Shown: positions 25,437 through 34,828, numbered from the stretch's first letter. The stretch is DNA of 64,000 nucleotides from JAEUOS01 sp965279115 (GCA_965279115.1 OZ257137.1:1364001-1428000), one strand, 5' to 3'. The notes: generated by a model not told the origin, from the sequence alone. Translations and numbers: made by a program.

Positions 25437-26984
25437 ATGATTGAAATTTCATCAAAGCGGATGATCGGCCCGGTCATCCGCCTGCATCCCGACGACAACG
25501 TGGTGGTCGCGCGCGTCGACGTCGCCATCGGCGCGGAAGTGCCCGGCGAGGCATTCACCATCCGCAGCCAGGTTCCGGCCGGCTACAAGATCGCCGCGCG
25601 CAAGATCCGCAAGGGCGAGCCCATCCTCAAGTACAGCGTCACGGTCGGCTTCGCCAACGTCGACATCGAGGCAGGCACCATGGTGCACAGCCACAACACC
25701 GAGTTCCGCGAGTTCGACCGCGACTACGCGCACGCCAGCGAGTTCAAGCCGGTCACGCCGGTACCGGAAGCCGAGCGCGCGACCTTCAAGGGTTATGTGC
25801 GCGCCAACGGCAAGGTGGGCACGCGCAATTTCATCGGCATTCTTTCCACGGTGAACTGTTCGTCGACTGTCGTCAACAAGATCGCGGAATGGTTCACGCC
25901 GGAGCGCCTTGCCGAATTTCCCAACGTCGACGGCGTGGTGGCGTTCAGCCACTCGATCGGCTGCGGCATGGAGATGACCGGCGAGCCGATGCAACTGCTG
26001 CGCCGAACCATGGCAGGCTACATCCGCCACCCCAATCTGGCCGCGGCCCTGGTGATCGGCCTGGGTTGCGAACGCAACCAGTTGAACGGGCTTCTGGAAC
26101 AGGAAGAGCTTCAGGCCAGCCCGCACCTGCATACATTCGTGATGCAGGAAACCGGCGGCACCCGCAAGACCATCGAGGCCGGTATCGCCGCAGTGCGCGC
26201 GCTGCTGCCGGAAGCCAACAAGGTCAAGCGCGAAACGGTATCGGCAAGTCACCTGTGCGTGGGCCTGCAGTGCGGCGGCTCGGACGGTTTTTCGTCCATC
26301 ACCGCCAACCCGGCGCTTGGCGCGGCGGTGGACATCCTGGCGCGCCATGGGGGCACCGGCATCCTTTCGGAAACGCCGGAGATCTACGGCGTGGAGCACA
26401 CCCTCACCCGGCGCGCGGCCAGTCGCGCCGTGGGGGAAAAGCTGATCGAGCGCATCCGCTGGTGGAAGGATGAATACTCCGTCGGACGCGACGTGCAGAT
26501 CAATGGCAAGGTCAGTCCCGGCAACCAGATCGGCGGGCTGGCGAACATCTTCGAGAAATCGCTGGGCTCCTCGATGAAGGGCGGCACCGGCCCGTTGATG
26601 GCGGTCTACAAATACGCCGAACCGGTCACCGAAAAGGGCTTCGTGTTCATGGACACTCCCGGCTTCGACCCGGTGTCGGCGACCGGCCAGATCGCCGGTG
26701 GCGCCAACCTGGTGGCCTTCACCACCGGACGCGGTTCGATGTTCGGCTCCAAGCCCGCCCCGTGCGTGAAGCTGGCCACCAACAGCCCGATGTTCCATCG
26801 GCTGGAAGAAGACATGGACATCAACTGCGGCGAGATTCTCGACGGCACGGTGTCGGTACAGGAAATGGGACAGCGCATTTTCGAATTGTTCCTGCGCACC
26901 GCTTCCGGCGAGGCGTCGAAAAGCGAGCTGCTCGGACTCGGCGACCACGAGTTCGTGCCCTGGCAAATCGGCATCATGAGCTGA
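25437..26984 (+). CDS. UxaA-family altronate/galactarate-type dehydratase
   Basis: 515 residues. An N-terminal SAF-like domain (about 1-95; RLHPDDNVVVARVDVAIGAE) is fused to the large UxaA catalytic domain, recognised by GVVAFSHSIGCGMEMTG, VIGLGCERNQLNGL, LQCGGSDGFSSITANPALG and GGANLVAFTTGRGSMFG. The family dehydrates sugar acids (altronate, galactarate) with an Fe centre; conserved Cys are in GCGM, GCERN, LQCGGSD and NCGE. A good AGGAACGA precedes the ATG. Adjacent dehydrogenase and ABC binding protein genes suggest a small hydroxy-acid or sugar-acid pathway. Confidence 0.88.
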   Translation: MIEISSKRMIGPVIRLHPDDNVVVARVDVAIGAEVPGEAFTIRSQVPAGYKIAARKIRKGEPILKYSVTVGFANVDIEAGTMVHSHNTEFREFDRDYAHASEFKPVTPVPEAERATFKGYVRANGKVGTRNFIGILSTVNCSSTVVNKIAEWFTPERLAEFPNVDGVVAFSHSIGCGMEMTGEPMQLLRRTMAGYIRHPNLAAALVIGLGCERNQLNGLLEQEELQASPHLHTFVMQETGGTRKTIEAGIAAVRALLPEANKVKRETVSASHLCVGLQCGGSDGFSSITANPALGAAVDILARHGGTGILSETPEIYGVEHTLTRRAASRAVGEKLIERIRWWKDEYSVGRDVQINGKVSPGNQIGGLANIFEKSLGSSMKGGTGPLMAVYKYAEPVTEKGFVFMDTPGFDPVSATGQIAGGANLVAFTTGRGSMFGSKPAPCVKLATNSPMFHRLEEDMDINCGEILDGTVSVQEMGQRIFELFLRTASGEASKSELLGLGDHEFVPWQIGIMS

Positions 26985-27087
26985 GTCGAGGTCAAGATAG
27001 GCTGAACGCCGACTCGGGCCGATGGGGTTTCCGTCGTCTTTTGAACCCGATGTCTGCAATTGGTCGTGACTGGCGAGGACGAATCGG

Positions 27088-28059
27088 ATGAACAGGCGGG
27101 ACACGATCCTTGCGTTGGCCGCACTCGGCGCAGCGCCTTTAGCAGCCCGGGCCCAACAGGCGCGCCTGTATCGCGTGGGCATTGTTTGGGTGGGCGGCGC
27201 CGCCTCCGCTTCCATTGACGGTCTGCGAGACGGCCTCCGGGACCTCGGACTGGAAGAGGGCAAGCATGTCATCTTTCATCTGCGCGACAGCGGCGGCGAC
27301 CTCAAGTCGATAGAGACCGCGGCGAAGCGCCTTGAGGCGGAAAGGGTTGACCTCATCTACACGGTTTCCACGTCCGTGACGGTTGCGACCAGGCAGGCGA
27401 CGAAGAACGTTCCGATCGTGTTTTACGCCGGAACCGACCCGGTGAAGGTCGGTCTCGTCGAAAGCTATCGAAAGCCGGGTGGCCGACTCACGGGAATCCA
27501 CAGCCTGACCGTTGACCTCATGGCCAAACGCCTTCAGCTCCTGAAGGAAATGGTTCCCCGTCTGCGCCGGGTGGTGGCGTTCCATAACCCGAAGAATCCG
27601 GCGTCGCAACAGTCCGTAAAAATCGTTCAGGAGGCCGCCCAGCGTCTGAACGTCGAGCTTGTTGAGCGCAAGGTCCTATCGGTCGAACAATTGCGCAACG
27701 CCCTGGATGCGCTGCGCCCTGCGGACGCCGATGCCATCCTGTCCGTGGCTGACTCGATGGTGAGCAGCCAGCCGGAGTTGATCATCCGCACCGCTCGGGA
27801 AAAGAAACTGCCGACCATGTTCCAGTTCAGCGATGACGTCGCCCGGGGCGCAATGGCCAGCTACGGCGTGAGCTACTACGACCTCGGCCGGCTGTCAGCC
27901 AAGCACGTCCAGCGCATTCTCGCGGGGGCTTCCCCGGCAGACATGCCGGTCGAGCAGATTGACAGATTCAGTTTCATTGTCAATCTCAAGACCGCCAGGG
28001 AGTTGGGCATCACCATTCCGCAATCGGTGCTGCTGCGCGCCGACAAGGTGCTCGAATAG
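27088..28059 (+). CDS. ABC transporter substrate-binding protein (TrpX-like, ABC_sub_bind)
   Basis: 323 residues. Signal peptide at 1-22 (LALAALGAAPLAARAQQ) with an RR pair near the start. The body has YRVGIVWVGGAA, AERVDLIYTVSTSVTVATRQ, VPIVFYAGTDPVKVGLV and a C-terminal ELGITIPQSVLLRADKVLE, the hallmark of the ABC_sub_bind (tryptophan/tyrosine binding) family. No permease or ATPase is next to it, so it is an orphan binding protein. GAGGA lies about 10 nt before the ATG. Confidence 0.9.
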   Translation: MNRRDTILALAALGAAPLAARAQQARLYRVGIVWVGGAASASIDGLRDGLRDLGLEEGKHVIFHLRDSGGDLKSIETAAKRLEAERVDLIYTVSTSVTVATRQATKNVPIVFYAGTDPVKVGLVESYRKPGGRLTGIHSLTVDLMAKRLQLLKEMVPRLRRVVAFHNPKNPASQQSVKIVQEAAQRLNVELVERKVLSVEQLRNALDALRPADADAILSVADSMVSSQPELIIRTAREKKLPTMFQFSDDVARGAMASYGVSYYDLGRLSAKHVQRILAGASPADMPVEQIDRFSFIVNLKTARELGITIPQSVLLRADKVLE

Positions 28060-28178
28060 CAGAAACGCAAGTCGGACTGACGGCGCCCCGGCCTGGTGCG
28101 CACGGGATGGGATAATGACGGGCTGACTGCGCGAGAAGCATGTCATGCCGACCCGTAACACCAACCTGATCCCACTCC

Positions 28179-29177
28179 ATGCGCCGCATTTCCCTTTCCC
28201 GCTACCTGATTGAAGAACAACGCGAAAAGCACTGGATCGAGGGCGACCTGCGCCTCCTGATCGAAGTGGTCGCACGCGCCTGCAAATCGATCTCCAACGC
28301 CATTTCCAAGGGCGCCCTGGCCGACAATCTCGGCAGCGCCGGCGAAGAGAACGTCCAGGGCGAAGTGCAGAAAAAACTCGATGTCATTTCCAACGAAATC
28401 CTGCTCGAAGCCAACGAGTGGGGAGGCCACCTGGCCGCCATGGCCTCCGAGGAAATGGAGCATCCGCACCAGATCCCGCACCGCTTTCCCAAGGGCGAAT
28501 ACCTGCTCCTGTTCGATCCGCTAGACGGCTCATCCAACATCGACGTCAACGTGTCGGTCGGAACCATCTTCTCGGTGCTGCGCTGCCCGGAGGGCGTGAC
28601 CGACCCGGACGTCGAAGCCTTCATGCAGCCGGGCGCGAAGCAGGTGGCGGCCGGCTTCGCCGTCTACGGCCCTTCCACCCTGCTGGTGTTGACACTCGGC
28701 CACGGGGTGGCGGTATTCACCCTCGACCGCGAACTCGGCAGCTTCGTGCTGACGCAAGACGCCGTGACGATCCCGGCCGATACGGCCGAATTCGCCATCA
28801 ACATGTCGAACATGCGCAACTGGGAAGCGCCGGTCAGGCGCTACATCGACGAATGCTTGGCCGGCAAGACCGGCCCGCGCGGCAAGGACTTCAACATGCG
28901 CTGGGTCGCCTCGATGGTGGCCGACCTGTTCCGCATCCTCACCCGCGGCGGCATTTTCATGTACCCGCAGGACGCCAAGCACACCCACGGGCGGCTGCGC
29001 CTGATGTACGAAGCCAACCCGATGGCCTTCATCGTCGAACAGGCCGGCGGCGCGGCGACCAACGGCCGCACCCGCATCCTCGACCTGCAGCCGACCGGCC
29101 TGCACCAGCGCACCGGCCTTGTGATCGGCTCGAAAAACGAAGTGGAACGGGTCACGCAGTACCACACCGGCGCTTGA
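28179..29177 (+). CDS. fbp: Class I fructose-1,6-bisphosphatase
   Basis: 332 residues, full length. The metal-binding signature LFDPLDGSSNIDVN has DPLDGSSN at 113-120, and the active-site region FMYPQDAKHTHGRLRLMYE with MAFIVEQAGGAAT follows near the C-terminus. It releases phosphate from fructose 1,6-bisphosphate in gluconeogenesis and, in autotrophs, the Calvin cycle. The N-terminal ISLSRYLIEEQR matches proteobacterial enzymes. It stands alone, with no Calvin-cycle gene beside it, so a gluconeogenic role is assumed. Confidence 0.96.
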   Translation: MRRISLSRYLIEEQREKHWIEGDLRLLIEVVARACKSISNAISKGALADNLGSAGEENVQGEVQKKLDVISNEILLEANEWGGHLAAMASEEMEHPHQIPHRFPKGEYLLLFDPLDGSSNIDVNVSVGTIFSVLRCPEGVTDPDVEAFMQPGAKQVAAGFAVYGPSTLLVLTLGHGVAVFTLDRELGSFVLTQDAVTIPADTAEFAINMSNMRNWEAPVRRYIDECLAGKTGPRGKDFNMRWVASMVADLFRILTRGGIFMYPQDAKHTHGRLRLMYEANPMAFIVEQAGGAATNGRTRILDLQPTGLHQRTGLVIGSKNEVERVTQYHTGA

Positions 29178-29256
29178 GCCCGTCCCGGCGACCGGCGCGC
29201 ATGCATCAGATTGCCGGACGCTGCCTGCACGGCACGCCCGGCGCAGAAGCCGACAC

Positions 29257-30165
29257 TTGAATTCCGCGCCTGACCGCCTGCCCGCGGACGGCCGTGCCAT
29301 CGCGCTTATGGTGCTGCTGTCGGGAATGTGGGGCCTGAACCAGGTGTGCATCAAGCTCGCCGAACCCGGCGTCTCGCTGGTGATGCAGGCATGCCTGCGT
29401 TCGGCCATCGCGGCGGTCCTGTTGTTCCTGTGGACGCGCCTGCGCGGCATCGCGCTCTTCAACCGCGACGGCAGCCTGTGGCCCGGCCTCCTGGCGGGCC
29501 TGATGTTCGCGGCCGAATTCGCCTTCATCCACGCCGGCCTGAATCACACCAGCGCGGCACGGATGGTGGTGTTTGTCTACCTCGCGCCGGTGTTCACCGC
29601 GCTGGGCCTGGCGTTCCTCATTCCGGGTGAGCGCCTGAAACCCCTGCAATGGGCCGGCATCGCGGTGGCTTTTGCGGGCATGGCGACCGCCTTTGCCGAA
29701 GGCTTTGGCAGCCCCCAGGGCAGCACCTGGAAGGGCGACCTGATGGGCATGATCGGCGCACTGCTTTGGGCGCTCACGACCATCCTGGTGCGCACCACGG
29801 TGCTGTCGAACGCGCCGGCTGCCAAAACCCTGCTCTACCAACTTGCCTTTGCAGGCGCGACGCTGCCGCTGGTTTCATTGGCGCTGGGCGAATCCGGCAT
29901 CGGCAGCATGACACCGATGGTAGTGGGTGCGATGCTGTATCAGGGTGTGCTGGTGGCGTTCGCCAGCTATCTCACCTGGTTCTGGCTGCTCACCCGCTAT
30001 TGGGCGGCGCAGCTTTCGGTGTTTTCATTCCTCACGCCGCTTTTCGGCGTGGCGTTTGGCGTTGTACTCCTGGGCGACCATGTCAGTGGCGCCTTCGTCA
30101 CGGCCGCACTCCTGGTGGGAGCGGGCATCGCACTGGTCAATCTGCCACGGGGAAAGCGGGCCTGA
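29257..30165 (+). CDS. DMT-superfamily (EamA) transporter
   Basis: 302 residues with ten predicted hydrophobic helices in two EamA repeats (about 15-145 and 160-295). The start MVLLSGMWGLNQVCIKLA and the repeat-two LTWFWLLTRYWAAQLSVFSFLTPLFGV are typical of the drug/metabolite exporter group. The TTG at 29257 is used because the first ATG (29308) would cut into helix 1. It ends 3 nt before the convergent Hfq-like gene. Substrate unknown. Confidence 0.85.
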   Translation: MNSAPDRLPADGRAIALMVLLSGMWGLNQVCIKLAEPGVSLVMQACLRSAIAAVLLFLWTRLRGIALFNRDGSLWPGLLAGLMFAAEFAFIHAGLNHTSAARMVVFVYLAPVFTALGLAFLIPGERLKPLQWAGIAVAFAGMATAFAEGFGSPQGSTWKGDLMGMIGALLWALTTILVRTTVLSNAPAAKTLLYQLAFAGATLPLVSLALGESGIGSMTPMVVGAMLYQGVLVAFASYLTWFWLLTRYWAAQLSVFSFLTPLFGVAFGVVLLGDHVSGAFVTAALLVGAGIALVNLPRGKRA

Positions 30166-30168
30166 CGG

Positions 30169-30477
30169 CTATTGCTTGATCGGCAGGCCGAAGTGGTTGC
30201 GCCGCACCACATTGGGGTCGCGCGGCTTGCGCACCGCCGGCCGCGGCGGTGCCGGCATGATGGTGGCGATGGCGTGCTTGTTGATCACCTGCTTCTCGAA
30301 ACCTTCCAGCGCCACCGTGTGCTGGTCGAATGAACTGATCTTGCCGGCCAGCTTGACGCCGTTGACGAGGTAAATCACCACGGTGCGGCGCAGCTTGCGC
30401 AGGTTGTTCAGGAAGGGTTCCTGAATGCGTTCGCCATGCGGAATGGCGGAGATATCGACGGGTGGTGTGGGGGACAT
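30169..30477 (-). CDS. Divergent Hfq-like RNA-binding protein
   Basis: 102 residues. The Sm fold of Hfq is clear: IQEPFLNNLRK, then VVIYLVNGVKLAGKISSFDQ (Sm1) and QVINKHAIATIMP (Sm2). Relative to canonical Hfq, Gln8, Tyr25, Lys31, Lys56 and His57 equivalents are kept, but the proximal-pocket Phe42 is His and Tyr55 is Asn. There is also a 15-residue N-terminal extension and a basic C-terminal tail (RKPRDPNVVRRNHFG). It is not in the usual miaA-hfq-hflX context, so it is probably a second, specialised Hfq. sRNA binding is inferred. Confidence 0.8.
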   Translation of the reverse strand: MSPTPPVDISAIPHGERIQEPFLNNLRKLRRTVVIYLVNGVKLAGKISSFDQHTVALEGFEKQVINKHAIATIMPAPPRPAVRKPRDPNVVRRNHFGLPIKQ

Positions 30478-30583
30478 GGCTCAATTGTCGCTCGAAACTG
30501 TGCGACGCAGCATTAACATGCGAAGCAGGATACCGACAGGCGATGCAAGCATCGTGCCGTCCGGTCCGGCAGGCGCGCCGGCT

Positions 30584-31063
30584 TCAGTCGATCAGGATCG
30601 GGCGCGCGCCGGTGACAAATACAATCGAGCGACCGGCCGGAAGGTTCGCATGCAAGGCCTCGACCAGCGGCGGGTTCACCGGCGCATCCGACTTCCAGGT
30701 GATGACGAAATTGGCCCCGGACCCCCCCTTGTCGTCGCTGCGCGGGATGAATATCTCCAGCGTGCCCATCGGCGCCACAATGCGCGGCGCGGTCACATAC
30801 TCCTTGATGCGTTTGCCGTCGGTGTCGAAATAGACCGCGGAAGTCACGCGCATCGGGCGCACCGTATCGGTGTTGCGGATACTGACCATCACCGAGACCA
30901 GCATCTTGGCGGAATCGCCCTTGCCGCCGGCTTCGCCATGCTGGATGTGCGAATACACCGGCAGGTAGAGCGATTGACCTGTCATCCGGGCGGGCGCGGC
31001 CTGGCCGAACGCCGGTCCCGCCGCCAACAGCCAGCACAACGCCAGTCTTGCAAGCCACACCAT
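30584..31063 (-). CDS. DUF3124 family exported protein
   Basis: 159 residues. A signal peptide (ALCWLLAAGPAFGQ) is followed by a beta-rich body with SLYLPVYSHIQHGE, VSIRNTD, YFDTDGKRIKEYV and MGTLEIFIPRSDDKGGSGA, matching DUF3124, a periplasmic family of unknown role. The ATG at 31063 is preferred over a GTG at 31072 because GGGAG sits 8 nt upstream. Conserved Ile-Arg-Asn-Thr and Asp-Lys-Gly-Gly elements suggest an Ig-like sandwich; this is inference. Confidence 0.75.
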   Translation of the reverse strand: MVWLARLALCWLLAAGPAFGQAAPARMTGQSLYLPVYSHIQHGEAGGKGDSAKMLVSVMVSIRNTDTVRPMRVTSAVYFDTDGKRIKEYVTAPRIVAPMGTLEIFIPRSDDKGGSGANFVITWKSDAPVNPPLVEALHANLPAGRSIVFVTGARPILID

Positions 31064-31185
31064 GCCTGTCACTCCCGAAAGTCGCCTACTGCAAGGATAG
31101 CGCAGCCAGGCGAAGCCGGGCTCAAGTTCCGAGCCGGCGCGTCGTTATCCAAAAACGGCTGCCGACCGCAAGCGGAGTAGTGCAC

Positions 31186-31803
31186 ATGTTAGAAATCGAA
31201 GAAGCCCAGGAACACGACGCCCGCGAGCGCCTGGCCCGACTCGAGGCCAGGGTCGCCGAGCTCGAGGCGGCGCTTGAGCGCGCCCTGGGAAAGCAGGATC
31301 TGACCCCGTCGGCCGAGCACTTCGCCAAGACACAAAAGCTCTCCACGCTGGCATGGCATGAAGAAAACGAGCCGGTGGCGCCAAAATCCGACAGCATGGG
31401 CCTGACGGCGGCTTTCGCCACGCTCGATTCGCGCCTCATGGCGGCATCCGACTTCGAAAGCAGCCTGCGCAAGGCGCCGGATCTCTCCCACGTGGTGCCC
31501 ATCGACGCCAGCCTGATCGATGAAGCCTTCGTGCCGAAAGTCGAGGCCCGCGCCCGCACACGCCAGGCCACCCGGCGCATCCGCTGCTCCATCGAGGAGT
31601 TGCACCCCGGCCTGCTGAAGCGGATCTCGGCGATCTGGCAATCCACCGAGTGCTACGAATACCTGAAAAGGTTGATCATCGACGATCGCGGCGACCGCAA
31701 CGGCTTCGACCCCAACGTGATGAGTGAACTCCTGTTCCTGAGCCAGATCCTCGAGGCCACCACCAGCCGCGACGCCTGGGCGGCTAACGCGCGTCCGGTC
31801 TGA
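31186..31803 (+). CDS. Conserved-looking hypothetical protein with N-terminal coiled coil
   Basis: 205 residues; not recognised. Residues about 1-40 (EHDARERLARLEARVAELEA) form a strong coiled coil. The middle is low in motif content, and the C-terminal 90 residues (RCSIEELHPGLLKRISAIW… LSELLFLSQIL-like helices) look globular and helical. The ATG at 31186 has GGAG 9 nt upstream; the open frame reaches further upstream to 31048 but without a site. It may be a small oligomeric cytoplasmic protein. The last 20 nt overlap the convergent MFS gene. Confidence 0.6.
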   Translation: MLEIEEAQEHDARERLARLEARVAELEAALERALGKQDLTPSAEHFAKTQKLSTLAWHEENEPVAPKSDSMGLTAAFATLDSRLMAASDFESSLRKAPDLSHVVPIDASLIDEAFVPKVEARARTRQATRRIRCSIEELHPGLLKRISAIWQSTECYEYLKRLIIDDRGDRNGFDPNVMSELLFLSQILEATTSRDAWAANARPV

Positions 31804-33022
31804 CCCCTGCGGGCCGGATCGCCAGCAGGCACGCCAGCGCTGCCAGCGACAGCGTGCCCGACAGGGCCAGGGCGGCCGCACCGCCGCGCGCCTCCAGAAG
31901 CAATCCGAAGGTCCAGGGCGCGCAGGCCTGCAGCGTGCGCGCGCCCACGCCCAGCCAGCCCTGCTGCAGGCCGTAGCCGTCAGGCCCGAACAAGGCCAGC
32001 GGCAAGGTGCCCTTGGCGATGGTGATCATGCCGTTGCCCGCCCCGTGCAGCACCGCGAATACCGCCGCCGCCAGCGGCGGACCGCCGACCATCACCAGCA
32101 CCAGCGCCCCGGCGGGATGCAGCGCGGTGGCGATGCGCGCCGCCACCAGCGGGTGGTACTTGAAGCGGCTGGCCGCGGCGAACTCGGCGAAGCGCGCCGC
32201 CACCTGCGCCGGCCCGAGCAGGGCCGCCGCCATCACGGCCGCCGCGGCGCCGGCGCCCATCGCCGCCAGCACGCCCGGCAGGTGCGCAGCCATCGACGAG
32301 GTGACATACGAGGTGATCGAGAAAAACAGCGCCAAAAGCCAGAACGTGCGCCGCTGCCGCGGGCCGGGCGGCGCGCGCGGTGCCGCCGCCTGCGCCGCCG
32401 CTGCCGCCCGTTGCGCCGGCGTGCGGCGCGGAATGAAGCGCCAATAGAGCGGCAGGCCCAGCACCAGGTGCAGGGCGGCCCAGGTGAAGCAGGTGCCGCG
32501 CCAGCCGATCTGCGCATCCAGCCAGGCCGACAGCGGCCAGCCCACGGTGCTCGCGAATCCGGCGATCAGGGTGATGCCGGTGATCGGCTTGCGTGCTTCG
32601 GTCCCATAGATACGCACCAGCGCCGCGAACGCCGCGTCATACAGGCCCAGCGCCATGCCGGCGCCCAGCACGCACCAGGCCGCGTAAACCATCCAGGCCG
32701 CGTTCGCCATGCCGAGCAACGCCAGCCCTGCCGCCAGCACCAGGTTGGACAGCATCAGCACGCCGCGACCGCCACGACGGTCGATCGCCCGCCCGACGGC
32801 CGGCCCGCACACCGCCATTACCAGAAGGGAAACCGAAAACGCCCCGAATACCGAGGCCCGCGACATGCCAAGGTCGCGCGCGATCGAGGTGGCGAGAATC
32901 GCCGGCAGGTAGGTGGAGGAAGCCCAGGCGAGGGTCTGGGCAATGCCAAGCGCCCAGACCAGGGCGATGGCGCCCTGCGGGTTGTTGCCGGGCGGAGGGC
33001 TGGAGACGGAATGCGACGACAC
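31784..33022 (-). CDS. MFS transporter
   Basis: 412 residues with about 12 hydrophobic segments. The loop 2-3 signature appears as GPAVGRAIDRRGGRGVLM near residue 75, and TLIAGFASTVGWPLSAWLD resembles motif C-like segments of exporters. The start is a GTG at 33022. No regulator or enzyme links it to a substrate. Very Ala-rich, as expected for GC-rich membrane proteins. Confidence 0.82.
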   Translation of the reverse strand: MSSHSVSSPPPGNNPQGAIALVWALGIAQTLAWASSTYLPAILATSIARDLGMSRASVFGAFSVSLLVMAVCGPAVGRAIDRRGGRGVLMLSNLVLAAGLALLGMANAAWMVYAAWCVLGAGMALGLYDAAFAALVRIYGTEARKPITGITLIAGFASTVGWPLSAWLDAQIGWRGTCFTWAALHLVLGLPLYWRFIPRRTPAQRAAAAAQAAAPRAPPGPRQRRTFWLLALFFSITSYVTSSMAAHLPGVLAAMGAGAAAAVMAAALLGPAQVAARFAEFAAASRFKYHPLVAARIATALHPAGALVLVMVGGPPLAAAVFAVLHGAGNGMITIAKGTLPLALFGPDGYGLQQGWLGVGARTLQACAPWTFGLLLEARGGAAALALSGTLSLAALACLLAIRPAGVRPDAR

Positions 33023-33072
33023 GCCCGCCAGTATGCCGCAGGCCGCCCGCGGGCGGCCCGGAACGCCTGGAT

Positions 33073-33372
33073 CTAGAGGCCGAGGATGCGCGCGATCTCG
33101 GTCGCGTAAACCCCTTCCCGCACCACCTCGCCGCGCACCGCCTTGGCGGCGTCACCCACCGCATGCAGGCCCTCGGCGATCCAGTGATGCCGTGCGCGTG
33201 GCGCGTCGAGCATGCTGCGCAGTGTCAGCACCTCCTCGCGAAGCGCCTGCACGCCCGGCTCGTCGGCGTCGGCGCGCGCGATCTCGGCCTCAAGGTCGCC
33301 GACCAGACGGCTGATGCGCGCCAGGTCGAGTTTCGGCGCGCGCTTGCCGGTCAAGGCATCGATTTGTGACAT
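33073..33372 (-). CDS. Hypothetical 99-residue protein
   Basis: Not recognised. The ATG at 33372 is preceded by GGGAG at 8 nt, and the frame has normal codon bias, so it is likely real. Residues 14-60 (ARISRLVGDLEAEIARADAD then LREEVLTLRSMLD) are helical and may pair as a coiled coil; the rest (AEGLHAVGDAAKAVRGEVV) is also helical. No signal peptide. It sits 50 nt before the MFS gene start, on the same strand, and is divergent from the RND operon. Confidence 0.6.
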   Translation of the reverse strand: MSQIDALTGKRAPKLDLARISRLVGDLEAEIARADADEPGVQALREEVLTLRSMLDAPRARHHWIAEGLHAVGDAAKAVRGEVVREGVYATEIARILGL

Positions 33373-33497
33373 GGCTTGCTCCCGTAGGGTTGCATTGGAG
33401 ATGCGCACAACGCGCCCGGGCATGATGGCGCATCCCGGGGTGCGGACCTTGACAAGCATCAACTTCGCCGCGCCCGCCAGGCGCGCCGCGGGCCTGA

Positions 33498-33527
33498 TTG
33501 CCCGCTTGGTGTAGCGATTGCTACACT
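33498..33527 (+). promoter_or_regulatory. RND operon promoter with TetR-type operator
   Basis: GTGTAGC-GATT-GCTACAC at 33509-33526 is a perfect 7-bp inverted repeat. TTGCCC (33498-33503) and TACACT (33522-33527), 18 nt apart, can serve as -35 and -10, so the palindrome covers the spacer and -10. TGTAGC/GCTACA palindromes are common operators for TetR repressors of RND pumps, and a TetR gene ends this operon. It lies 67-84 nt before the adaptor gene start. Confidence 0.65.
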
Positions 33528-33592
33528 TGAAGGACTTCAAAGCGCCGCGGAACCGGTTTTCTTCCCCGGCGCCCCCTACCGGAACCCATGCC

Positions 33593-34819
33593 ATGCGAAT
33601 GACCGATTCGATTCGTCCCGCTTTGCCCCTGCCCCTGGCCTTGGCCGCCCTGCTCGCCGCCTGCGACAAGCCGGCGCCGCCTCCGCCACCACCGGCGCCG
33701 ACCGTGGCGGTGATACAGGTGGCCATGCGCGAGGTGCCGGTCCTGGTGGAGGTGGTCGGGCGCACCGAAGGCTCGAAGGAAGTCGAGGTACGGGCACGCG
33801 TTTCCGGCATCCTCGGCCGCGTTCTTTACACCGAGGGCAGCCCGGTGCGCGCCGGGGCGCCCCTGTTCGGGATCGACCCGGCCCCCTTCGAGATCGCGCT
33901 GGCGCAGTCCAAGGCGGCATTGGCGCAGGAACGGGCGAAGAACGAGCAGACCCAGCGCGAAGCCGAGCGCCTCAAGGACCTGATCGCCAAGCGCGCCATC
34001 AGCCAGCGCGAGGCCGATGACGCGGCATCCAACTTCAAGACTTCCAGCGCGGCCATCCAGGCCGCCGAGGCCAAGGTGCGCGAAGCCGAACTCAACCTTT
34101 CCTACACCTCGGTAAGTGCGCCGATCGCCGGCGTCACCGGGCGCGCCCTGCGCTCGCAGGGCAGCCTGGTCACCGCGGGGACCGAATCCAGCCTCCTGAC
34201 CACCGTGTCGCAGACCGACCCGCTGTGGGTGCGCTTTTCGCTGTCGGAATCGGAACGGCAGGTCGTGACCTCGGGCAAGCAGGGCGGACGCGGCAATGAA
34301 GTGCGCCTGGTGCTGCCGGACGGCAAGACCCATCCGGTGGCCGGCCGTCTCAACTTCGCCGGCTCCACCGTCGACACGCGCCTGGGCACCGTGCAGTTGC
34401 GCGCGGAGTTCGCCAACCCCGACCTGCGCCTCCTGCCCGGGCAGTACGTGCGCGCGCAGGTGGTGGCCGGCTCGCAGGAAGCCATCGTCGTGCCGCAGTC
34501 GGCCGTGCTGCAGGGTGACGCCGGACGATTCGTGTGGACGCTCGGGCCGGAAAACAAGGCGACGCCGCGCCCGGTGGAAACCGGCGCATGGCTGGGTTCG
34601 GACTGGATCATCCTGAAGGGCCTGAAGCCCGGCGACAAGGTGATCGTCGACAACCTGTTGCGCCTGCGCCCCGGGGTCACGGTGCAACTGCAGGCCGCCG
34701 GCGCATCCAAGGGCGGCCCGGCCGGCGCGCCTGCGGGCGGCGCGCCAGGCGCTCCCGGCACCCCACCCGCATCGGCACCGCCCGGCAAGTCGCCGGACGA
34801 CGCCAGGAAGGCCGGCTAA
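33593..34819 (+). CDS. RND efflux periplasmic adaptor lipoprotein (MexA/AcrA family)
   Basis: 408 residues. A lipoprotein signal ends in LLAAC (Cys24), followed by a Pro-rich linker. The barrel-sandwich/lipoyl halves (VEVRARVSGILGRVLYTEGS and SYTSVSAPIAGVTGRALRSQG) flank an alpha-helical hairpin (about 95-165) that contacts the outer-membrane channel. The C-terminal membrane-proximal domain is followed by a Gly/Pro/Ala tail. It bridges the inner-membrane pump and the outer-membrane channel. A second start at 33599 is possible. It is the first gene of a four-gene operon. Confidence 0.93.
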   Translation: MRMTDSIRPALPLPLALAALLAACDKPAPPPPPPAPTVAVIQVAMREVPVLVEVVGRTEGSKEVEVRARVSGILGRVLYTEGSPVRAGAPLFGIDPAPFEIALAQSKAALAQERAKNEQTQREAERLKDLIAKRAISQREADDAASNFKTSSAAIQAAEAKVREAELNLSYTSVSAPIAGVTGRALRSQGSLVTAGTESSLLTTVSQTDPLWVRFSLSESERQVVTSGKQGGRGNEVRLVLPDGKTHPVAGRLNFAGSTVDTRLGTVQLRAEFANPDLRLLPGQYVRAQVVAGSQEAIVVPQSAVLQGDAGRFVWTLGPENKATPRPVETGAWLGSDWIILKGLKPGDKVIVDNLLRLRPGVTVQLQAAGASKGGPAGAPAGGAPGAPGTPPASAPPGKSPDDARKAG

Positions 34820-34828
34820 GGAACCGCG

